Source: JACDER01 sp963717765
Lineage (GTDB): Bacteria > Actinomycetota > Thermoleophilia > Gaiellales > Gaiellaceae
Length of the DNA stretch: 64,000 nt
Direction of reading: 5' to 3'
NCBI GenBank assembly: GCA_963717765.1
Contig: CAVQWX010000004.1
Coordinates: 475,298-539,297 of the forward strand
Both the position numbers and the translations under genes were made by a program. The notes under the pieces are model-generated. The model worked only from the letters and a program-made list of their open reading frames with translations, did no database searches and was not told the DNA's origin. How positions within the stretch are numbered: the first letter of the stretch is position 1; each line of letters starts with the position of its first letter. This document shows, piece by piece, positions 41,195 to 49,480 of the stretch.

Positions 41195-41964
41195 ATCGCG
41201 GCGAAACCGACTGCCACCGCGAGCGCGAGCCCAGCCAGCACGGTGAGTGCGAACACGAGCTTCGTCCGGTTCTCCACCCGCACGACGATGCCGGGATGCT
41301 CGGCGACGGCGACGGCAACCGCGACGGCGAAGCCAAGCACCGCGAGCCCGGCGATGACGAGGCCGGCGCGGCGCGATCCCCTCCTTGGCCGAGACGGACG
41401 CTCGGGGAGGAGAGCGCCGACGACTCCGGCCCAGCCGCCGGCCATCAGGTAGCCGGCCGCGACATCGCTCGGGTTGTGCGCCGCCTGGATCACGAGTGAC
41501 ACGCCCACACCGGCCGCATAGATCGCGCCCAGCAGGCCCGCGAGGAGCTTCCACGACGGCGGCGCCACGATGACGGCGGCCAGGGCGAGCGACATGGCGA
41601 CGGTCGCGTGCCCGCTCGGAAAGAGGTCGTGGCCGCCGACGTGCTTCAGCAACTGCGTGGTGGCGTTGGCACCGCCCAGAACGATGAGCGCGCCGAAGGC
41701 CGCACGGCCCCGGCCGAGCAGTAGCGCGACCACGACGAGGCCGCCGCCGAGCAGGACGAGGGAGCCGATCGAAATCGTCTCGATCAGCCCCTCGCTCGCC
41801 GACTGCACCGTCGGAATGTCCCTCCCCGCTGTCGCAGCGCGGAGGATCTCCGCGTCCCAGCGCCCGCCGCGGGACGTGTGGAACGCGAAGAGGAAGACGG
41901 CCAGGAATAGCGCCAGGCAGGCGCCGGCGTAGAGAACGAGCGCGCGCCGCATCGCGACAGTCAA
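41152..41964 (-). CDS. PAP2-superfamily membrane phosphatase
   Basis: About 270 residues with six predicted membrane helices. The PSGHAT core and the downstream AHNPSDVAAGY (His/Asp) motif of acid phosphatases are present. The first motif LKHVGGHDL departs from KxxxxxxRP. The family dephosphorylates lipid phosphates such as undecaprenyl-PP or phosphatidic acid. TTG 41964 is 6 nt after GATTAT; ATG 41952 is an in-frame alternative. Confidence 0.82.
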   Translation of the reverse strand: MTVAMRRALVLYAGACLALFLAVFLFAFHTSRGGRWDAEILRAATAGRDIPTVQSASEGLIETISIGSLVLLGGGLVVVALLLGRGRAAFGALIVLGGANATTQLLKHVGGHDLFPSGHATVAMSLALAAVIVAPPSWKLLAGLLGAIYAAGVGVSLVIQAAHNPSDVAAGYLMAGGWAGVVGALLPERPSRPRRGSRRAGLVIAGLAVLGFAVAVAVAVAEHPGIVVRVENRTKLVFALTVLAGLALAVAVGFAAIQAIALRSASTTRS

Positions 41965-41969
41965 GCAGC

Positions 41970-41975
41970 GATAAT
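41970..41975. promoter_or_regulatory. Shared -10 element (GATAAT / GATTAT) for divergent genes
   Basis: The same six bases read GATAAT toward ATG 41982 and GATTAT toward TTG 41964, each 6 nt from its start codon. Confidence 0.5.
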
Positions 41976-41981
41976 CGGCGC

Positions 41982-42341
41982 ATGGCCGACGGACAGCCGA
42001 AGATGGTCTTCCTGGGCTTCGGCAAGTACGCGCGCGCGGACAAGATCTACGCGCTCGAGCCGCTGCGCGGCGACGAACGCGGCGACGGCCGGAGGACTCG
42101 GGTGTGGATCGAGGGCGTGGCCGACCCGATTGTCGCCTCGCGCACCGAGCGGACGATCCTGGACGACATGGGCTCCGACGCGGGTGCGAGCGTCGCGCTC
42201 GTGGACGATGCCCTCGACCTCGCGAGCCGGCTCGTGCAGCAGGCCGAGTCCGGCCGCGTCGACCTCGGCGACCTGAGCCGTCGCGCGCGCCGGCTTCTCG
42301 AGTCGACGGCGCGCGACGCCGGGACCGAGCAACTCTTCTAG
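41982..42341 (+). CDS. RemA/DUF370-like small regulator (tentative)
   Basis: 119 residues. The N-terminal half resembles B. subtilis RemA: MVFLGFGKYARADKIYAL, then GRRTRVWIEG and PIVASRTERTIL, matching GFGxxxxAxxI...GRRTR...S. The central spacer is shorter than in RemA and there is an extra C-terminal helix (about 65-119). RemA forms rings that bind DNA to activate biofilm matrix genes; whether this protein does so is unknown. It is likely leaderless. Confidence 0.6.
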   Translation: MADGQPKMVFLGFGKYARADKIYALEPLRGDERGDGRRTRVWIEGVADPIVASRTERTILDDMGSDAGASVALVDDALDLASRLVQQAESGRVDLGDLSRRARRLLESTARDAGTEQLF

Positions 42342-42347
42342 CGCCAC

Positions 42348-43625
42348 TTGGAACCCTCGGAAGTCAGGCTGCCCCCCAAGGGCTGGCGGCGCATGGCTAT
42401 CGACATCGGGCCGCTGCGGCGGCACCCGCCCTTCCGGCGGCTCTTCGTCGGCCAGACGATCTCGACGTTCGGCAGCGAGATCTCCGCGGTCGCGGCGCCT
42501 TTTCAGCTCTACGAGCTGACGGGCTCGACACTCCAGGTCGGCCTTCTCTCGGTGTGCGAGCTCATTCCGCTGCTGACGCTGACGATCGTGGGCGGCGCGA
42601 TCGCCGACGCGATCGACCGGCGAAGGCTGCTCCTGTGGACCGAGGCGCTCCTGGCCGTCGTCAGCGCCGGCCTCGCGCTGAACGCCTCGCTCGACCAGCC
42701 GCGGGTGTGGGCGTTGTACGTGCTGGCGACGCTCTCGATGTGCATCTTCTCGTTCGGCGTCGCCGGGATGACGACGGTGATCCCGCGCCTGGTCGAGCCC
42801 GAAGAGCTCGCCGCCGCGAACGCGATCGAGAGCGTCTACTCGAGCACGACTTCGGTCGGCGGTCCCGCGGTCGGGGGTGTCCTGATCGCCCTCCTCGGGC
42901 TCGCGGGCGCGTACTGGCTGGACGCGGGCACGTTCGTCGCCTCGCTGTGGTCGATCTGGATGCTGCCGAAACTGGCGCCGGCCCCCGACGCCGAGCGGCC
43001 GAGCCTCAGGTCGATCCGGGAGGGCTTTCGCTTCGTCGTGAGTAAAAGGGTCCTGCTGGGGATGTTCCTGACCGACTCGAACGCGATGGTCTTCGGCATG
43101 CCGCGCGCGCTCTTCCCGGCGCTCGCCAAGAAGTTCGGCGGCGGAGCCGGGCTCGTCGGCGCGCTCTACGCCGCGCCGTACGCGGGCGCCCTCGTCGCGT
43201 CGCTCCTGTCGGGGTGGATGGGACATGTACGCCGGCAAGGGCTCGTGGTCGCGGTCGCAGCCGGCTTCTGGGGCGTCTTCATCGTCGCCTTCGGGTTCGC
43301 CGACTCGCTCTGGCTCGCGCTCCTGCTTCTCGCCGGCGCCGGCGCGGCCGACAACGTGAGCGCCGTGATGCGCCAGACGATCCTCTTCAGCGTCACGCCG
43401 GACCGGATGCGGGGGAGGGTGTCGGGAATCGAGTTCGCGCAGGTCGCCTCCACGCCTGCCCTGGGAAACCTCGAGGCCGGCGTCGTGGCCTCTCTGACGA
43501 GCCTGCGTTTCTCGATCGTGTCCGGCGGGATTCTGTGCGTGCTCGGGACGCTGGTGATCGCGGCGCTCTTCCCGGCGTTCATCCGCTACGACGCCAAGGA
43601 GGCGCGTGACGCGGCTCCCGCGTGA
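42348..43625 (+). CDS. MFS transporter (EntS-like)
   Basis: Up to 425 residues with 12 predicted membrane helices. It has RRLFVGQTISTFGSEIS at the N-terminus, the loop motif GGAIADAIDRRRLL between helices 2 and 3, and a matching SVTPDRMRGRVSGIEFA between helices 10 and 11, typical of the DHA3/EntS group. A drug or siderophore exporter is likely. TTG 42348 is the longest start; ATG 42393 removes 15 residues and may be correct. The end overlaps the next gene by 20 bp. Confidence 0.88.
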   Translation: MEPSEVRLPPKGWRRMAIDIGPLRRHPPFRRLFVGQTISTFGSEISAVAAPFQLYELTGSTLQVGLLSVCELIPLLTLTIVGGAIADAIDRRRLLLWTEALLAVVSAGLALNASLDQPRVWALYVLATLSMCIFSFGVAGMTTVIPRLVEPEELAAANAIESVYSSTTSVGGPAVGGVLIALLGLAGAYWLDAGTFVASLWSIWMLPKLAPAPDAERPSLRSIREGFRFVVSKRVLLGMFLTDSNAMVFGMPRALFPALAKKFGGGAGLVGALYAAPYAGALVASLLSGWMGHVRRQGLVVAVAAGFWGVFIVAFGFADSLWLALLLLAGAGAADNVSAVMRQTILFSVTPDRMRGRVSGIEFAQVASTPALGNLEAGVVASLTSLRFSIVSGGILCVLGTLVIAALFPAFIRYDAKEARDAAPA

Positions 43626-44181
43626 GTTCTTTGCGCGCTCGGTGCACGAGGTCGCCCCCGACGTGATCGGGGTAACGCTCCTCGTCGACGGAGTAGGGGG
43701 GACGATCGTCGAGGTCGAGGCGTACGACCACGAGGACCCGGCCGCCCACGGCTTCCGCGGGAAGACGAGGCGCAACGCCTCGATGTTCGGCCCGCCCGGA
43801 CACGCGTACGTGTACCGGTCCTACGGCATTCACTGGTGCCTCAACTTCGTGTGCGAGCCGGAAGAGGTCGCGAGCGCGGTGCTGGTCCGCGCCCTGGAGC
43901 CCGGGCGAGGACTGGACGAGATGCGCCGCCGGCGCGGGCTGGAGGACGAGCGGTTGCTCTGCGCCGGGCCGGGGCGGCTCTGCCAGGCGCTCGCGATCAC
44001 GCGCGAGCACGACGGCCTGGCGCTGGACGAGCCGCCCTTCGAGCTGCTGCCGCGCACGAAGGAGCCGGAGATCGCCACCGGCGCACGGATCGGGATCACG
44101 CAGGCGGCCGACCGGCCCTGGCGCTACGTCCTCGCGGGCTCGCGGTACCTCAGCCGGTCGGTGCGCCCACGATCAGCCTGA
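43606..44181 (+). CDS. DNA-3-methyladenine glycosylase (AAG/MPG family)
   Basis: 191 residues. VEVEAYDHEDPAAH has the catalytic Glu38 and the base-stacking Tyr40. RRNASMFGPPGHAYVYRSYG and HWCLNFVCE are diagnostic. It excises alkylated purines in base-excision repair. The GTG start overlaps the MFS gene and its end overlaps the convergent PBP gene by 32 bp. Confidence 0.93.
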   Translation: MTRLPREFFARSVHEVAPDVIGVTLLVDGVGGTIVEVEAYDHEDPAAHGFRGKTRRNASMFGPPGHAYVYRSYGIHWCLNFVCEPEEVASAVLVRALEPGRGLDEMRRRRGLEDERLLCAGPGRLCQALAITREHDGLALDEPPFELLPRTKEPEIATGARIGITQAADRPWRYVLAGSRYLSRSVRPRSA

Positions 44182-46603
44182 TCTCCATCCCGGGCGAGGC
44201 GGCGACGCCTCCGCGGGGAGCCTGGAACAGCACGCGCCCCACACGCCGGTGCCGTGGCACTTCTTTGACCACGCGCGGGAGCAGCTTCGCGTCCTCGAGC
44301 TTCGAGCGAGCGCTCTCGATCCTGAGCCCGGTCACGGAGGGGACGATCCCGTGCAGTGCCTTGCCGAGGAAGAGAGTGACCGTGTCGTGGGAGGAGAGCG
44401 TCCCGCCGCTCGGATACTGCCGCAGGACGATCCCCGGGCGTTGCCGCGGGTTTAGCGGCTTGTAAACGATCTTCGCGTTGAGCGGCTGGTACGAGAGTCG
44501 TGCCTTCGCGAGGCCGACCGGTCTCCCGACGACATTCGGCACGGCCACTTCGTTCGGCTTGCAATCCGCCGTCTTCTTGGGCGACTCGCCCGGGAGGTAC
44601 ACGACCGAGATCGGGTTGCGGCAGAAGCCGTTGTCGGCGGCGACCGAGCCGTTGCGGTTGAGCACGTCCGCGGACGAGCCCCATTCGGAAGGCGCCGGCT
44701 GGAAGTACGCGGGCGGATCCTCGAGGTGCTTCAGCGCGCGCTCCATGAACGCCTTCCAGATGAGCGCGGGAAACGTCCCTCCGGCGACCGGAGTTCCGTT
44801 GAACTGGTTGAGCATCGGTCTCAGGTTGTCCGGGTAACCGACCCAAACCGCGGTCACCAGCTGGGGCGTGTACCCGACGAACCAAGCGTCGCCGTAGTTC
44901 TCCGTCGTCCCCGTCTTGCCGGCGACCGGGCGACCGTCCGCGAGCTGGGCGCGCACGCCCGTCCCCTGGGTGACGACGCTCTGAAGAAGGGAGTTCACGA
45001 TCTTCGCGGTGGTCGGGCTGATGGTGCGCTTCGCGACCGCCTTGTTGTCGCCGCTGCAGCCGCCCGAGGCGTCCCCGCCGATCCCGACGATCGCGCGCGC
45101 GTGATTGCCGGTGATCGCGCCGTCGATCCGGTACCCGCCGTTCGCGAAGGTGGAGTAGGCCCGTGCCATCTCCAGCGGGTTCACCGCCTGCGCGCCCAAC
45201 CCGATCGAGAGGTAGTGCTTGAGCGGGCTGGTGATGCCCATCTCGTGCGCGGTCTTCGCAACCGAGCCCGGGCCGACCAGGTCGGTCAGCTGCGCGTAGA
45301 TCGAGTTGTCGGAGTACGTGGTCGCGGTCGCGAGGCTCGCGCGTCCGATGTACGAGCCCTCGTAGTTGTGAACGACCCAGATGCGGTCTCCGGTGTAGAT
45401 CTGGACCGGCTTCGACTCGAACTCGGTGACCGGCGAGATCCCGTCTTCGAGGGCGGTCGCGAGAACGAAGGGCTTGAAGGACGAGCCCGGCTGACGCTCG
45501 CCCTGCACGGCGAGGTTGAACTGGCTCTTGCGAAAGTTGTTCCCGCCGATCATGGCCTTGACCTCGCCGTTGCGCGGGTCGATTGCCACGAGCGCCGCCG
45601 ACGGGCTCCCCGGGCTCGTCAGCCACTTCGAGATCGCCTGCTGGGCGAGCTGCTGCAGGCCGAGGTCGATCGTCGTGGTCACCTTCAGCCCGCCCCCGAA
45701 GACCTGGCTCGAGCCGCAGCGGTCGACCAGCTGTTGCTTGATGTAGTTGACGAAGTACTGCGCCGGCCCCGTCGTCCCGGGCAGGTGAACGGAGTCCGGC
45801 GGTGGGAGCGCGGCGCTGTTCGCGACATGGAGCTCATCCGCGGTGATGTCACCCTGCTGGTACATGGCGCGGAGCACCTCACCCCGCCGTCCCGCTGCCT
45901 CCTTGGGGTTCGTGACCGGGTCGTAGAGCGTCGGGTCCTGCGGGATGCCGGCGAGGAGCGCCGCCTCGGGCAGGGTCAGGACCTTCGCGCTGTGCTGGAA
46001 GTAGGTCTGCGCCGCCTGCTGAATCCCGTACGCGCCGTTGCCGAAGTAGATCGTGTTCAGGTACGCGGTCAGGATCCGGTCCTTCGACCAGCGCTGCTCC
46101 AGCTGCCATGCCAGCGCGGCCTCCTTGAGCTTGCGGCTGATCGAGGGAGCGCTGTGCACGTAGGCGTTCTTGATGAACTGCTGCGTGATCGTCGATCCGC
46201 CCTGCACGACGTTCCCGCTCGTGACGTCAGCCCAGACGGCGCGGAAGATAGCCCGTATGTCGACGCCGCCGTGCTCGAAGAAGCGGCGGTCCTCGATCGA
46301 GACGATCGCCTGCTTCATGACCGGCGCGATGTCGCGGGAGGGGACGATCACGCGGCTTTCCGCGCCGCGGATCACCGCCAGCACGCGCTTCCCGTCCGCG
46401 GAGTAGACGTAGCTGTTCTTCGAGATCCGCTGCTGGTACGACGGGTCGAGCTTCGGGACCTCCTCGGCGATCGCCGTTACGACTCCGAAGACGAACGCCC
46501 CGAAACCCAGGATCCCGAAGACGAGGATGAGGGTGAAGAGGCGAAGCTTGCGGATCTTGCGCCGGGGCTTCCCGGGCTTGTCCTTCCGTTTCCACAACCG
46601 CAC
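44150..46603 (-). CDS. Class A penicillin-binding protein (PBP1A-like) with PASTA domains
   Basis: 817 residues. A cytoplasmic basic start, a membrane helix (about 22-43), then a glycosyltransferase GT51 domain with EDRRFFEHGGVD near 103 and GGSTITQQ. The transpeptidase domain has SSFK near 374, the SDN motif, and KTGTT near 561. Two PASTA repeats (VPNVVGRPVGLAKARL and VPSVTGLRIESARSKL) end it. It polymerises and cross-links peptidoglycan outside the membrane. GTG 46603 is preceded by TACCCT with 8 nt spacing. Confidence 0.95.
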   Translation of the reverse strand: MRLWKRKDKPGKPRRKIRKLRLFTLILVFGILGFGAFVFGVVTAIAEEVPKLDPSYQQRISKNSYVYSADGKRVLAVIRGAESRVIVPSRDIAPVMKQAIVSIEDRRFFEHGGVDIRAIFRAVWADVTSGNVVQGGSTITQQFIKNAYVHSAPSISRKLKEAALAWQLEQRWSKDRILTAYLNTIYFGNGAYGIQQAAQTYFQHSAKVLTLPEAALLAGIPQDPTLYDPVTNPKEAAGRRGEVLRAMYQQGDITADELHVANSAALPPPDSVHLPGTTGPAQYFVNYIKQQLVDRCGSSQVFGGGLKVTTTIDLGLQQLAQQAISKWLTSPGSPSAALVAIDPRNGEVKAMIGGNNFRKSQFNLAVQGERQPGSSFKPFVLATALEDGISPVTEFESKPVQIYTGDRIWVVHNYEGSYIGRASLATATTYSDNSIYAQLTDLVGPGSVAKTAHEMGITSPLKHYLSIGLGAQAVNPLEMARAYSTFANGGYRIDGAITGNHARAIVGIGGDASGGCSGDNKAVAKRTISPTTAKIVNSLLQSVVTQGTGVRAQLADGRPVAGKTGTTENYGDAWFVGYTPQLVTAVWVGYPDNLRPMLNQFNGTPVAGGTFPALIWKAFMERALKHLEDPPAYFQPAPSEWGSSADVLNRNGSVAADNGFCRNPISVVYLPGESPKKTADCKPNEVAVPNVVGRPVGLAKARLSYQPLNAKIVYKPLNPRQRPGIVLRQYPSGGTLSSHDTVTLFLGKALHGIVPSVTGLRIESARSKLEDAKLLPRVVKEVPRHRRVGRVLFQAPRGGVAASPGMEIRLIVGAPTG

Positions 46604-46611
46604 GGAACGTA

Positions 46612-46617
46612 AGGGTA
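46612..46617 (-). promoter_or_regulatory. -10 box (TACCCT) for the PBP gene
   Basis: TACCCT on the minus strand is 8 nt before the GTG at 46603. Confidence 0.4.
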
Positions 46618-46622
46618 GGCGA

Positions 46623-47342
46623 CTAACTGAGCTTGGCGGTGATGAACGGCGTCGTCGTGGGCATCGGAACGCCGCCCTTCGGCTCCACGGTCACGGCGAC
46701 GACGGAGCCGGGGGACACGAGCCGCGAGAGGGGGACGACCGTGCTGCCGCCGCCGCGGAACAGCCCCGCGGGAAACGGCTTCGAGCCTCGGATCACCCAG
46801 GCTTCGTAGGTCTTGCCGGCCGGAGCCTTCCCGAGGTCGGGGATGACGAGCACGCCCCGGCCCGACGGGGCGACCGCGAGCGAGCCGTTCGCGCCGGTCA
46901 GGTCGACGTGCGTGCTCCCCGGCGACGCCGCGATCGCGAGCGCCTGTGCGAGGCGGCTGTGCGCCGAGCGCTCGGCGCTCAGGTCGTTGTGCAGCGTCGC
47001 GGCCCAGATGCCGAGGCCGATCGCCACGGCCGCGGCGGCGGCGGCGGCGGCGCCGAGGATCCAGGTCGTCCGGCGCCGCGGCTGGGCCTGCGCCTGCGGG
47101 AACGGGATGACATTCGAGCGCTCCGCTCGAGCCTGCTCGAGGATGCGCCCGCGCAGCGCCGGCGCGGCCGCGGCGGGAGGCGCCGCGTACGCGAGTACGG
47201 CGGTTGCCTCCTGCAGGTCGGCGAGCTCGCTCTGGCACTGCGCACAGTGGCGCATGTGCTCCTCGAACTCGTGCGCCTCGTCGGCGTCGAGCGCGTCCAG
47301 GGCATAGGCGGACGTCAGGTCGTGGATTGCCTCGGGTCCCAT
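46623..47342 (-). CDS. RskA-type anti-sigma factor
   Basis: 239 residues. The zinc anti-sigma motif HxxxCxxC is at His29-Cys33-Cys36. A proline-rich linker leads to one transmembrane helix (about 93-115) and an extracytoplasmic RskA-like domain (about 140-238) with YEAWVIRGSKPFPAGLF. The start overlaps the sigma gene by 28 bp. It should hold the ECF sigma factor at the membrane until a signal releases it. Confidence 0.92.
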   Translation of the reverse strand: MGPEAIHDLTSAYALDALDADEAHEFEEHMRHCAQCQSELADLQEATAVLAYAAPPAAAAPALRGRILEQARAERSNVIPFPQAQAQPRRRTTWILGAAAAAAAAVAIGLGIWAATLHNDLSAERSAHSRLAQALAIAASPGSTHVDLTGANGSLAVAPSGRGVLVIPDLGKAPAGKTYEAWVIRGSKPFPAGLFRGGGSTVVPLSRLVSPGSVVAVTVEPKGGVPMPTTTPFITAKLS

Positions 47343-47908
47343 GTTCCTTCCTCGATGCGAACGTCACCGAGAAGCTCGCGCAGCCGCGCGAGCCCGGCGA
47401 ACATCCTGCTCTTGATAGTACCCAGCGGCTGGCCGAGCCTCTCCGCCAGCTCCGACTGGGTGAAGCCGCCGTAGTACGCGAGCTCCAGCGCCTCGCGCTG
47501 CTCGTCCGGGAGGCGGCGGAGAGCCTCCTGGACGCGTTCCCTTTGCAGTCGCAGCCACGCCGCGTCCGCGGCCGATCCCTCGTCGGCGACCGGCTCCGAG
47601 CCGGTGATGAACGGCTCTGTCCGGCGCCGCTCCTCCCGCCGCACGAGGTCGACCGCGCGGCGGTGGACGATCGTCAGCAACCATGTGCTCGCCTTCGCCC
47701 GCTCCGGGACGAACTTCGCCGCGTTCCTCCACACGGTGAGAAACGCGTCCTGCACCGCGTCCTCGGCCAGCGTCTCGTTCCGGAGCATCCGGTACGAGAG
47801 GGAGTACGCAACCTGGCCGTAGCGGTCGTACAGCTCCGCCAGCGCGTCCTCTTGGCCGCGCTCGAGGAGAGCGACCAGGGCTTCGTCCGAGAGGTGGGTC
47901 AGGTGCAC
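47315..47908 (-). CDS. ECF RNA polymerase sigma factor
   Basis: About 197 residues from GTG 47908; a longer frame to 47989 exists but adds a poorly conserved extension. Sigma-2 is seen in YDRYGQVAYSLSYRMLRN and LAEDAVQDAFLTVWRNA. Sigma-4 has LPDEQREALELAYYGGFTQSE and LGTIKSRM. The overlapping RskA gene is its regulator. The divergent gene block at 48011-52954 is the obvious candidate regulon. The exact start is uncertain. Confidence 0.92.
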   Translation of the reverse strand: MHLTHLSDEALVALLERGQEDALAELYDRYGQVAYSLSYRMLRNETLAEDAVQDAFLTVWRNAAKFVPERAKASTWLLTIVHRRAVDLVRREERRRTEPFITGSEPVADEGSAADAAWLRLQRERVQEALRRLPDEQREALELAYYGGFTQSELAERLGQPLGTIKSRMFAGLARLRELLGDVRIEEGTWDPRQSTT

Positions 47909-47935
47909 CAATCTACTTCGGTCACCGGCTGCCGT

Positions 47936-47950
47936 CGGTTCGGCGAACCG
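47936..47950. promoter_or_regulatory. Perfect dyad CGGTTCG-G-CGAACCG between divergent operons
   Basis: A 7-bp perfect inverted repeat lies midway in the gap of about 100 bp between the sigma gene and the DUF4331 gene. It may be an operator or part of a sigma-specific promoter. Confidence 0.4.
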
Positions 47951-48010
47951 AACGAGGGGGCGCTGCGAACAACGCGGGTCGGAAGTCACCCCTCAGAGAG
48001 GAGAACGATT

Positions 48011-49480
48011 ATGCGAAGAAAGCTGCCGGTCCTAGCGTTGCTCGTGGCCGGCTCGTGCGCTCTGGTGCTCGCGGTCGGACGCGGGTCGGGGCCGGGAGCC
48101 GCTCTGGCCGCGAGTCACCGCGAGGCGCCGCTCATCTCCCTCGATGCCCCAGCCGACATTTCGGACTTCTTCATGTTCCGAAGCTACGAGCCCGGGCACG
48201 AGGGCAACGTCGTCCTGATCATGGACACCAATCCGGGTGAGGAGCCGAGCTCCGGCCCGAATTACTACAACTTCGATCCGAACGTCACCTACCGGTTCCG
48301 GATCGACAACGATCAGAACGGACGTGCGAACGACGTCGTCTTCGAGTTCAAGTTCAAGAGTCAGATCCGAGGCGACACAGCGGCACTGGGACTGCCGCTG
48401 AACAACGTGGCGCTCCCCCCGATCACCAAGCTGGACGGCCCGGGATCGGAAGGCCTCGGCCTACGCCAGACCTACTCGGTCTCGATGATCCAAGGAGGCT
48501 TCCGGCGCACCGAGCTCGGGAGCAACCTGATCGCGGTTCCCTCGAACGTGGGGCCGCGCACGATGCCCGACTACAACGCGCTCGCCGCGCAGGGGACTTA
48601 TGACCTGGGCAACGGCATCCGCGCGTTCGCCGGACAGCGTGACGACCCGTTCTACATCGACCTCGGCGGCCTGTTCGACACGCTGAACCTCGGCCTGTCG
48701 CCGCTGCCGATCGAGACGAACGCCCAGGATGCGAACGACGGAGCGAACGCCTTCGGCGTGGACATGCTCTCCGGGTTCAACATCCAGGAGATCGCGCTCG
48801 AGATTCCCGCTTCGATGCTGACCGCGGACGGGAAGGGCGCAACCGACACACAGACCCCGAAGATCGGCGGAGTGGCCGACACGTACCGGCCGCTGTTCAC
48901 GTCGCGGGGACGTTCGGTAGGCGGCCAGATCGAGCAGGTGGAACGTCTGGCGAACCCGCTCGTCAACGAGGTGATCATCGGCACGCCGAGCAAGGACCAG
49001 TGGAACACGGTAGACCAGAACCAGCCGAACAGCGAGAGCGGGTTCCTCGACTACTACTTGAACCCACGGCTCGCGCTCGCGTTGCAACTCGTGTTCGGCG
49101 TCCCGGCGGCCACGACGAACCGGACGGATCTCCGCGACCTCCTTCTGACCTACGGCGGTCAGGGCGGGTACTCGGATCTCCTCCGGCTCGACCTGCACAC
49201 ACCGCCTACGCCGCTCGCGAGTCAGAAGCGGCTCGGCCCGTTGGCGCACGACGCCAACGGCAACGCGACACCCGATGCGGCGGCATGGCCGAACGGCCGC
49301 CGCCCCATCGACGATGTGACCGACATCGCCACCCGAGTCGTCGGCGGCGCGAACTACATCAACGCCCATGCTGCCGACGGCATCAACGTCAACGACAAGC
49401 CCCTACCCGCCGCGTTCCCGTTCGAGGCATCGCCGTGGGACGGGCGGAACCGGATCCATCTCAACCGACCGCTGGGATGA
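48011..49480 (+). CDS. Secreted DUF4331-family protein
   Basis: 489 residues. A signal peptide (LPVLALLVAGSCALVLAVG) precedes the hallmark ASHREAPLISLDAPADISDFF. DTNPGEE, NFDPNVTYRFRIDNDQ and the C-terminal FPFEASPWDGRNR are also family-like. The protein is extracytoplasmic and beta-rich; no catalytic site is recognised. GAGAGGAG lies 7 nt before the ATG. The stop overlaps the next start (ATGA). Confidence 0.88.
   Translation: MRRKLPVLALLVAGSCALVLAVGRGSGPGAALAASHREAPLISLDAPADISDFFMFRSYEPGHEGNVVLIMDTNPGEEPSSGPNYYNFDPNVTYRFRIDNDQNGRANDVVFEFKFKSQIRGDTAALGLPLNNVALPPITKLDGPGSEGLGLRQTYSVSMIQGGFRRTELGSNLIAVPSNVGPRTMPDYNALAAQGTYDLGNGIRAFAGQRDDPFYIDLGGLFDTLNLGLSPLPIETNAQDANDGANAFGVDMLSGFNIQEIALEIPASMLTADGKGATDTQTPKIGGVADTYRPLFTSRGRSVGGQIEQVERLANPLVNEVIIGTPSKDQWNTVDQNQPNSESGFLDYYLNPRLALALQLVFGVPAATTNRTDLRDLLLTYGGQGGYSDLLRLDLHTPPTPLASQKRLGPLAHDANGNATPDAAAWPNGRRPIDDVTDIATRVVGGANYINAHAADGINVNDKPLPAAFPFEASPWDGRNRIHLNRPLG

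Noticed and set aside
47909..47989. Longer start for the ECF sigma factor
   Set aside because: The extra N-terminal residues do not resemble sigma region 2 and would crowd the divergent promoter.
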